A program made the translations under genes and the position numbers. From NCBI RefSeq assembly GCF_003385555.1, contig NZ_QOHR01000001.1:124001-188000 (forward strand): a stretch of DNA of 64,000 nucleotides. The letters are read 5' to 3'. This DNA comes from Rhodosalinus sediminis. GTDB lineage: Bacteria > Pseudomonadota > Alphaproteobacteria > Rhodobacterales > Rhodobacteraceae. Shown here piece by piece: positions 55,940-64,000 of this stretch. The first letter of the stretch is position 1. Every line of letters starts with the position of its first letter. Under the pieces are notes generated by a model. That model did no database searches and was not told the DNA's origin. It saw nothing but the letters and a program-made list of their open reading frames with translations.

Positions 55940-56815
55940 TTACCCCAGCTCGCCCTGCGCCGTGCAGAGCACCTCGCCGAGGCGGGCGAAGGCGGCCTCG
56001 CGCGGGGAAGTGCGCCGCCAGACCAGCGCGACCTCGCGCGGGCGCGCCTCGGGCAGGGGGGTCAGGCTCACGGGCTGGCCCGCGGCGACCCCGGCGCGCA
56101 CCGCGAGATCGGGCAGCAGCGTCGCGCCGAGCCCCTCGGCCACCATCGCCGTCAGGGTCGTCAGGCTCGTCGCCTCGAAGCTCTCGTCGCGCTGGAGCCG
56201 GCGCGTCGGCATCGAGGCGAGAGCGTGTTCCTGCAGGCAGTGGCCCCGCTCCAAGAGCAGGAGCCGCCCGGCCTCGAGCGTGTCGGCCGCCGAGGCGCCG
56301 GGCGGCGTGGCGAGGTGATAGCCGTCCTCGAAGAGCGGATGCACCGAAAGCCCGCCGGTGTCGTAGGGCAGGGCGATCAGCGCGACGTCGAGCCGGCCCG
56401 AGGTCACCCCCTCGATCAGGCTGTCGGTCATCTCCTCGCGCAGGAAGAGGCGCAGCGCCGGAAACCGCGCGCGCAGGAGCGTCAGCGCCCGCGGCAGCAG
56501 GAAGGGCCCGACCGTCGGGATCGCGCCGAGGCGCAGGTCGCCCTCCTCGGGGTGGAGATGCGCCGCGGCGAGTTCCTCGATCTCCTGCGCGCCGGTCAGG
56601 AGCTTGCGCCCCCGCGCCGCGATCTCGGTGCCGAGCGCCGTCATCACGACCGAGCGGCGGTCACGCTCCACCAGCTGCACGCCGAGGCGATCCTCGAGCT
56701 CGCGCAGCCCGGTGCTGAGCGTGGGCTGGGTGACGTTGCAGCGCCGCGCGGCGCGCGAGAAGCTGAGCTCGTCGGCCACCGCGACGAGGAAGCGAAGGTG
56801 GCGCAGCGTGATCAT
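55940..56815 (-). CDS. OxyR-like LysR regulator without the resolving cysteine
   Basis: 291 residues. LysR helix-turn-helix at LRHLRFLVAVADELSFSRAARRCNVTQPTLSTGLRELE. The peroxide-sensing cysteine is Cys193 in ERGHCLQEHA, at the place of E. coli Cys199. The partner Cys208 position (nine residues on) is Met202, and no other Cys is near (only Cys26 and Cys284). It faces katG across 180 bases, the normal OxyR-target layout. Sensing by a single Cys (as in some other OxyRs) is likely, or disulfide with a small thiol. Confidence 0.86.
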   Translation of the reverse strand: MITLRHLRFLVAVADELSFSRAARRCNVTQPTLSTGLRELEDRLGVQLVERDRRSVVMTALGTEIAARGRKLLTGAQEIEELAAAHLHPEEGDLRLGAIPTVGPFLLPRALTLLRARFPALRLFLREEMTDSLIEGVTSGRLDVALIALPYDTGGLSVHPLFEDGYHLATPPGASAADTLEAGRLLLLERGHCLQEHALASMPTRRLQRDESFEATSLTTLTAMVAEGLGATLLPDLAVRAGVAAGQPVSLTPLPEARPREVALVWRRTSPREAAFARLGEVLCTAQGELG

Positions 56816-56836
56816 GGGGCAGGGTCCGGCGCGTCT

Positions 56837-59170
<2,334 letters not shown>

Positions 59171-59207
59171 GGCCCGCGGCGCACCTCGCGCTGCCTCCAA
59201 CGATCCC

Positions 59208-59239
59208 GGCCCCGGCGCGCTGCGCGCCGGGGCCTTTTT
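59208..59239 (+). terminator. Intrinsic terminator of katG
   Basis: GGCCCCGGCGCGC / GCGCGCCGGGGCC, thirteen perfect pairs, followed by TTTTT. It starts 37 bases after the katG stop. Confidence 0.9.
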
Positions 59240-59326
59240 CTTGCGCGCGGCGCATCGCCGGACGTGGGCGGCCCCGCGGGCCGGGCCGCGCGCGCCGCCT
59301 TCCGTCTTCATCGAAACGACATGCGC

Positions 59327-59344
59327 GCTTCAGCGATCTGTCAT
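59327..59344 (+). promoter_or_regulatory. Putative Pho box before the alkaline phosphatase gene
   Basis: CTGTCAT at 59338-59344 equals the consensus PhoB half site. Eleven bases upstream, the expected spacing, is GCTTCAG (59327-59333), a weak match. The place, 62 bases before the phosphatase start, fits PhoB control. Confidence 0.45.
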
Positions 59345-59405
59345 GTGGCGCCACTAGGTTGGCGACACCGATCAGCGCGGGATCGCGCATCCTTCAGGAG
59401 ACGAC

Positions 59406-60899
59406 ATGCGACAGACGATGACCGCCCTCGCGGCGCTGCTCACGGGCACGGCCGCCATGGCGCAGGACCTGCCCCAGGCCGACAACGAATGGTTCACCGC
59501 GGCCCAGGAGCGGCTCCAGCAGGAGCTCGCCAAGGCGCCCAACACCAACCGCGCGACCAACGTGATCCTGATGGTCGCGGACGGCAACGGCGTGGGCTCC
59601 AACTACATCACCCGTGTCTTCAGCGGGCAGCAGGAGGGCGGCCTCGGCGACGATTACGTCCAGTACCACGAGACTTTCCCCTATCTCGCGCTGGTCAAGA
59701 CCTACAACGTCAACGCGCAGACGCCGGATTCCGCCGGCACCGGCACCGCGATGATGGCGGGCGTCAAGACCAACATCGGCATCATCGGCGTCGATTCGGA
59801 CGTGGTGCGCGGCGACTGCTCGACGCTGCCGGGCAACACCGTCGCCTCGATGAACGAGATCGCGCACGAGATGGGCAAGGCGACGGGCATCGTCTCGACC
59901 GCGCGCATCACCCACGCGACGCCGGCCTCGGCCTACGCCAAGACCGTGGACCGCAACTTCGAGGCGACGGTGCCTGAGGGCTGCGACACCCAGACCGACA
60001 TCGCCAACCAGCTGATCGAGGCGATGGAGTCGGGCCTCATCGACGTGGCGATGGGCGGCGGGCGCCGCAACTTCGTCGACGCCTCGATGGAGATCGAGGA
60101 GGGCACGACCGGCCGCCGCGAGGACGGGCGCAACCTCATCGAGGAAGCGCAGGCCGAGCTCGGCGCGCACTACGCCTGGAACCAGGAGAGCTTCGAGGCG
60201 GCGCCGACCGACGGCACCCCGATCCTCGGCCTCTTCGAAAGCTCGCACATGCAGTACGAGGCCGACCGCGGCGACGAGCCGAGCCTCGCCGAGATGACCG
60301 CCAAGGCGATCGAGACGCTGCAGGCCTCGGGCGGCGAGAACGGCTTCTTCCTGCAGGTGGAATCGGGCCGCGTTGACCACGCGAACCACGCCGGCAACGC
60401 CGGCCGCATGGTGCGCGACGGCCGCGCCTTCGTCGAGGCGATCCGCGTCGCCGACGAGATGACCGACGACGCCAACACGCTCATCGTCGTCACCGCCGAC
60501 CACGAGCACGCCATCGGCCTCAACGGCTACTGCGGGCGCGGGTCGAACATCCTCGGCCTCTGCGCGGAGATCAACAACGAGGGCGTCGAGACCACGGGCG
60601 AGCCGATCCTCGCGGACGACGGCAAGCCCTACACGGTCGTCGGCTACCTGAACGGCGCCTCCTCGGTGCTGCTGCGCCAGCCCGGCGGCGAGTACTTCGG
60701 CGCGCGCCCCGACGTGACCGAGGAAGAGGCCACGGACATCGACTACGTCCAGCAGGCGCTGATCCCGCGCTCCTCCGAGACGCACTCGGCCGAGGACGTC
60801 GCCGTCTACGCCAAGGGCCCCTTCGCCCATCTCTACGAGGGCACGATCGAGCAGAACGTGATCTTCCACGTGATGCATCACGCCCTGACCGCCGAGTGA
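59406..60899 (+). CDS. Alkaline phosphatase (PhoA family)
   Basis: 497 residues, exported (signal peptide MRQTMTALAALLTGTAAMAQ). It releases phosphate from organic esters in the periplasm. The nucleophile Ser is in TPDSAGTGTAMMAG, metal ligands in LMVADGNGVG, VESGRVDHANH and VTADHEH, as in PhoA. The long stretch with CGRGSNILGLC probably forms a disulfide. GGAG precedes the ATG by 7 bases, and a Pho-box-like site lies upstream. Confidence 0.92.
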   Translation: MRQTMTALAALLTGTAAMAQDLPQADNEWFTAAQERLQQELAKAPNTNRATNVILMVADGNGVGSNYITRVFSGQQEGGLGDDYVQYHETFPYLALVKTYNVNAQTPDSAGTGTAMMAGVKTNIGIIGVDSDVVRGDCSTLPGNTVASMNEIAHEMGKATGIVSTARITHATPASAYAKTVDRNFEATVPEGCDTQTDIANQLIEAMESGLIDVAMGGGRRNFVDASMEIEEGTTGRREDGRNLIEEAQAELGAHYAWNQESFEAAPTDGTPILGLFESSHMQYEADRGDEPSLAEMTAKAIETLQASGGENGFFLQVESGRVDHANHAGNAGRMVRDGRAFVEAIRVADEMTDDANTLIVVTADHEHAIGLNGYCGRGSNILGLCAEINNEGVETTGEPILADDGKPYTVVGYLNGASSVLLRQPGGEYFGARPDVTEEEATDIDYVQQALIPRSSETHSAEDVAVYAKGPFAHLYEGTIEQNVIFHVMHHALTAE

Positions 60900-60925
60900 T
60901 CTCGCGGACCTGATCCACGACCGGA

Positions 60926-60946
60926 GGGGGCCGCGCGCCGGCCCCC
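60926..60946 (+). terminator. Hairpin after the alkaline phosphatase gene
   Basis: GGGGGCCG / CGGCCCCC with a five-base loop, 26 bases past the stop, followed by TTCCTC. Weak T run, so probably a modest terminator. Confidence 0.5.
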
Positions 60947-61028
60947 TTCCTCACGCAGAACGACGGCGTCGCGCCGGGGGTCCGGCCCGGTCCCCGACAC
61001 GACCCGCGCGACGCCACGGGAGACGACC

Positions 61029-61460
61029 ATGCACCGCCGCCATTTCCTCACCCTGTCGGCCGCCGGCGCCCTCGCCGCGCCCGCCGCGCTCCGCGCTCAG
61101 GCGGAGGAGCCGCTGCAGCTCCGCCGGCTCTACACCGACGACCGCGATTTCTCGGAGACCGCCCGCAGCCTCGAGGGCGACCGCGTGCTCTTCGAGGGCT
61201 TCATGGCGCCCCCGCTCGAGGCGAACTCGACCTTCTTCGTGCTGACCAAGATGCCGATGTCGGTCTGCCCCTTCTGCGAGACCGAATCCGAATGGCCCGA
61301 CGACATCCTCGCCGTCTACACCAAGCGCGTCTATCGCGTCGCGCCCTTCAACCGGAAGATCCACGTGCGCGGCGAACTGGAGCTCGGCCCCTACCGCGAT
61401 CCGGACACCGGCTTCCTGAGCATGGTGCGCGCCGTGAACGCGACCTTCGACTACGCCTGA
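61029..61460 (+). CDS. Tat-exported protein with a CPFC motif, first gene of a metal-related ABC cluster
   Basis: 143 residues. The N-terminus MHRRHFLTLSAAGALAAPAALRAQA has a twin-arginine signal (RRHFL). The mature part is a compact beta-rich unit (LEGDRVLFEGFMAPPLEANSTFFVL, then VCPFCETESEWPDD and KIHVRGELELG) that reminds me of DUF3299/OB-fold lipoproteins seen in Vibrio zrg-type zinc loci. The CxxC could bind a metal or be redox-active. Its stop overlaps the ATG of the ATPase gene, so it belongs to that operon. The family assignment is tentative. Confidence 0.7.
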   Translation: MHRRHFLTLSAAGALAAPAALRAQAEEPLQLRRLYTDDRDFSETARSLEGDRVLFEGFMAPPLEANSTFFVLTKMPMSVCPFCETESEWPDDILAVYTKRVYRVAPFNRKIHVRGELELGPYRDPDTGFLSMVRAVNATFDYA

Positions 61461-62143
61461 TGCCCGGCGCCGCGCTCGAGATCGAGGGGCTGTCGGTGCG
61501 CGGCGCCCGCGGGCGTGCGCTGCTCGACGTGCCGCGCTTCGCGGTGGCGGCGGGCACGGCGCTCGCCGTGCGCGGGCCGTCGGGCGCGGGCAAGTCCACC
61601 TTCCTCCACGCGCTCGCCGGGCTGGTGCCGGCCGCCGCGGGCGCGGTGCGCTGGGACGGCGAGGACATCGCCGCGCTCCCCGAGCCGGCGCGCGCGGCCT
61701 TCCGCCGGCGCCGGGTCGGCTTCGTCTTTCAGGAACACCTCCTCTTCGAGGAGCTTTCGGCGCCCGAGAACGCCGCCATCGCCGCGCTCTACGGGCCGCG
61801 CGCGGGACGCGACGCCGTGCACGGGCGCGGCCGCGACCGGCTCGCCGAGCTGGGGCTCGACCCGGGCGAGACTCGCCGCTCCGACACCTATTCCGGGGGC
61901 GAGCGGCAGCGCATCGCGGTGGCGCGCGCGCTCGCCACGGACCCGGCGATCCTGCTTGCCGACGAGCCCACCGCGAGCCTCGACCGCGCGAACGCCGACC
62001 GTCTCGCCGACGAGCTCGTCCGCCTCGCCCACGAGGAGGGGCGCACCCTCGTCGCGGTGAGCCACGACCCGGCGCTGCACGCCGTGGCCGACCGGGTGAT
62101 CGACCTCGCCGACGGGCGCATCACGGAGGACGCCGCGCCATGA
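61460..62143 (+). CDS. ABC transporter ATP-binding protein (LolD/MacB type)
   Basis: 227 residues. Walker A GPSGAGKSTF, the Q-loop region FVFQEHLLFEELSAPENAAI, signature YSGGERQRIAVARAL, Walker B ILLADEPTASLD and the H-loop VAVSHDPAL are all present. The sequence is of the LolD/MacB group that pairs with FtsX-type permeases and drives periplasmic or envelope processes without classic transport. It is coupled to both neighbours by overlap (TGATG upstream, ATGA downstream). Confidence 0.93.
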   Translation: MPGAALEIEGLSVRGARGRALLDVPRFAVAAGTALAVRGPSGAGKSTFLHALAGLVPAAAGAVRWDGEDIAALPEPARAAFRRRRVGFVFQEHLLFEELSAPENAAIAALYGPRAGRDAVHGRGRDRLAELGLDPGETRRSDTYSGGERQRIAVARALATDPAILLADEPTASLDRANADRLADELVRLAHEEGRTLVAVSHDPALHAVADRVIDLADGRITEDAAP

Positions 62144-63447
62144 CCGACCTCTGGTTCGCGCTTCCGGTCGGGGTTCAGGACGCGGCGATCGCGCTCGCCC
62201 TGCTCCTGCCCGCGCTCGGGATCGGCGCGGTCGCCCTGCGCGGGTTCCGCGTCGGCCCGCTCCTGCGCGCGCTCCTGCGCCGGCAGGCCTGGATCAGCGT
62301 GGTCTTCACCGCGCTCATCGCGGTCTCGGTCGCGCTCGGCGCAGCGCTCATCGCGCAGGAGCGCGGGCTGCGCGAGGGCACCGCCCGCGCGGCCGAGAAG
62401 TTCGACCTCGTCGTCGCGGCGCCCGGCAGCGAGATCACCGCGATGCTCGCCGCCGTCTACTTGCAGCCCGCGGACGTGCCGCTCGTCGACGGCGAGACCT
62501 ACGCCGAGATCGTCGCCCACCCGCGCGCCGAGCTCGTCGCGCCCATCGGCTTCGGCGACAGCTGGCAGGACGCGCCGGTGATCGGCACGACGGCCGACTT
62601 CGCCGCGTATCTCTCCGGCCGCCTCGCCGAGGGGCGCCTCTTCGCGCGGCCCTACGAGGCGGTCGCGGGGGCGCGGGTGGACCTCTCCGTCGGAGAGACC
62701 TTCCAGCCCGCGCACGGCCACGGCGACGCCGCGCAGGAGGGGATGCACGACGTCGACTACGAGGTGGTCGGGCGGATGCCGATGACCGGCTCGCCGTGGG
62801 ACCGCGCGCTGCTCGTGCCGATCGAGTCGGTCTGGGAGGTGCACGTGCTGCCCAACGGCCACGGCCCGGACTGGGACCGCGTGCCGGGGCCGCCCTTCGA
62901 CCCGGCGCATTTCCCGGGCACGCCCGCCGTCCTCGTCAAGGCCGACAGCCTCGGCGGCACCTACGTCATGCAGGCGGCCTTCACCGACGGCGAGACCATG
63001 GCTTTCTTCCCGGGCACCATCCTCGCACGGCTTCACGCGCTGATGGGCGACATCCGCGAGGTGATGTCCATTCTCGCCGTGATCACGCAGGTGCTGGTGA
63101 CGGCCGGCGTGCTCGCCGGGCTGACGATGCTGACGCGGCTGCTGGCGCGGCGCCTCGCGCTCCTGCGCGCGCTCGGCGCGCCGCGGCGCTTCGTCTTCGC
63201 GCTGACATGGAGCTACGCGACGACGCTGATCGTCCTCGGCGCCGCCATCGGCCTCGGCCTCGGGATCGCGGCGACCGGCGCGATGTCGGCGGCGATCACC
63301 GCACGCACCGACATCCTCGTCGAGGCGCGCCTCGGCTGGCGCGAGGTGCATCTCGTCGCTGGCTTCGTGAGCCTGACCGCGGCGCTCGCGCTCCTGCCGG
63401 CCTGGCTGACCATGAACCGCCCCGTCATGTCCGACCTCAGGGGCTGA
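62140..63447 (+). CDS. FtsX-type ABC permease
   Basis: 435 residues with four membrane helices: one near the N-terminus (about 12-32), a second about 48-65, and further ones in the C-terminal third (ILAVITQVLVTAGVLAGLTM; LIVLGAAIGLGLGIAATG; VAGFVSLTAALALLPAWL). The large periplasmic part between them holds short His/Asp-rich bits (PAHGHGDAAQEGMHDVDYE) that could touch a metal. Such mechanotransmission permeases work with the LolD-type ATPase next door. It overlaps the ATPase gene by four bases. Confidence 0.9.
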   Translation: MTDLWFALPVGVQDAAIALALLLPALGIGAVALRGFRVGPLLRALLRRQAWISVVFTALIAVSVALGAALIAQERGLREGTARAAEKFDLVVAAPGSEITAMLAAVYLQPADVPLVDGETYAEIVAHPRAELVAPIGFGDSWQDAPVIGTTADFAAYLSGRLAEGRLFARPYEAVAGARVDLSVGETFQPAHGHGDAAQEGMHDVDYEVVGRMPMTGSPWDRALLVPIESVWEVHVLPNGHGPDWDRVPGPPFDPAHFPGTPAVLVKADSLGGTYVMQAAFTDGETMAFFPGTILARLHALMGDIREVMSILAVITQVLVTAGVLAGLTMLTRLLARRLALLRALGAPRRFVFALTWSYATTLIVLGAAIGLGLGIAATGAMSAAITARTDILVEARLGWREVHLVAGFVSLTAALALLPAWLTMNRPVMSDLRG

Positions 63448-63463
63448 ACCGAAGGAGACCCCG

Positions 63464-63982
63464 ATGCCCGTCCGTCCGCTCGCCCTCGCCGCGCTCGTCG
63501 CGCTCGCCCCGGCCGCCCTTTTGGCCGGCGACGCCCACGACCACGACGCGCACGACGACCACGCCGAGGAACACGCCGACCACCTCGCCGAGGCCGGCGA
63601 CCTGCGCCTCGTCCACGCCTGGACGCGCGCGACGGCGGCGGATCACGCGCTCGTCTTCATGGAGATCGAGAACGCCGGCGCCACCGTCGTGCTCACCGGC
63701 GCGGAGAGCCCGATGGCCGAGCGCGTCACGCTCGTCGCCTTCCGCATGACCGGCGAGGGCGGCGCCTACGAGGCGCTTCCCGAGCTTCCCGTGGCGCAGG
63801 GCACCGAGGTCGAGCTCGCGCCGGAGGGGCTGGCGCTGCGGCTCGACGGTGTCGCCCGGCCGCTCGCCGAGGGCGACACGCTCCCGGTCGAGGTGCGCTT
63901 CGGCGACACGCACGTCGAGGTGACCGCGCAGGTCGAGGCCGCCGACGCCCGTCAGCACAGCCACGCGGGCCACGCGCACTGA
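63464..63982 (+). CDS. His-rich PCuAC-like periplasmic protein
   Basis: 172 residues. A signal peptide (MPVRPLALAALVALAPAALLA) is followed by a His/Asp/Glu-rich arm (DAHDHDAHDDHAEEHADH), then a PCu(A)C-like domain (LVHAWTRATAADHALVFMEIENAG … ESPMAERVTLVAFRM), and a second His-rich tail (RQHSHAGHAH). The canonical PCuAC copper ligands (His in the VELHE stretch and the H/M of GYHLML) are replaced here (TLVAF, GLALRL), so metal binding would rest on the two His-rich ends. It follows the permease by 16 bases with AAGGAGA and ends the cluster. Confidence 0.8.
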   Translation: MPVRPLALAALVALAPAALLAGDAHDHDAHDDHAEEHADHLAEAGDLRLVHAWTRATAADHALVFMEIENAGATVVLTGAESPMAERVTLVAFRMTGEGGAYEALPELPVAQGTEVELAPEGLALRLDGVARPLAEGDTLPVEVRFGDTHVEVTAQVEAADARQHSHAGHAH

Positions 63983-64000
63983 GCCCGGCCCGTGCGGGCG

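Overview
The window is one stretch of a very GC-rich chromosome (roughly 70% G+C by eye) with tightly packed, long-established genes. Gene content points to an alphaproteobacterium of the Rhodobacterales: an NDUFS4-like respiratory complex I accessory subunit, the pccR-pccB-pccA-mcm propionyl-CoA block, a CtrA-type TTAA-N7-TTAA site and a group IV ornithine decarboxylase under an AsnC-type regulator. The ectABC-ask cluster suggests a marine or halotolerant life. I see no insertion sequence, prophage, CRISPR array or rRNA. The genus is not determined.

Left third (1-27900). A truncated asnB opposes maeB (malic enzyme). Then come a phosphatase/ABC exporter pair, a class V aminotransferase, a frameshifted PRC-barrel remnant, the complex I subunit, uvrB, upp, a SPOR-domain protein, an acyl-CoA ligase, an EamA carrier, a FolB-like protein and two identical tRNA-Gly(GCC) genes. 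A leftward run encodes an SLC13-type permease, an FMN-dependent 2-hydroxyacid oxidase, pyruvate carboxylase and a MAPEG protein, which together look suited to organic-acid use. A YebC regulator, a second EamA carrier, a secreted nuclease and a YdcH protein follow.

Middle (28000-45200). The propionyl-CoA block is pccR, an MFS efflux gene, pccB, a tiny lipoprotein, an unknown gene, pccA, a DUF4174 protein and methylmalonyl-CoA mutase. Perfect TTTGCAAA palindromes lie in front of both pccR and pccB, matching the known PccR operator core. After it come a glyoxalase-like protein, a DjlA-like protein, an Lrp regulator facing an ornithine decarboxylase, and a lone form II CoxL-type dehydrogenase subunit.

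Right third (45200-64000). A MarR regulator faces ectA-ectB-ectC-ask, a complete ectoine operon with two copies of a shared operator-like 12-mer. It ends at a clear terminator that may also end a small RNA. Next are CoA-binding, GNAT, EcsC, uracil-DNA-glycosylase-family, SseB and DUF411 genes and an M1-type peptidase, then oxyR facing katG, a PhoA-type alkaline phosphatase with a Pho-box half site, and a four-gene metal-related ABC/FtsX cluster with a His-rich PCuAC-like protein. Several families of intergenic repeats and hairpins separate the operons.

The least ordinary items are the right-edge metal cluster, the OxyR lacking a resolving cysteine, the ectoine operator pair, and the dispersed repeat that supplies a ribosome-binding site.
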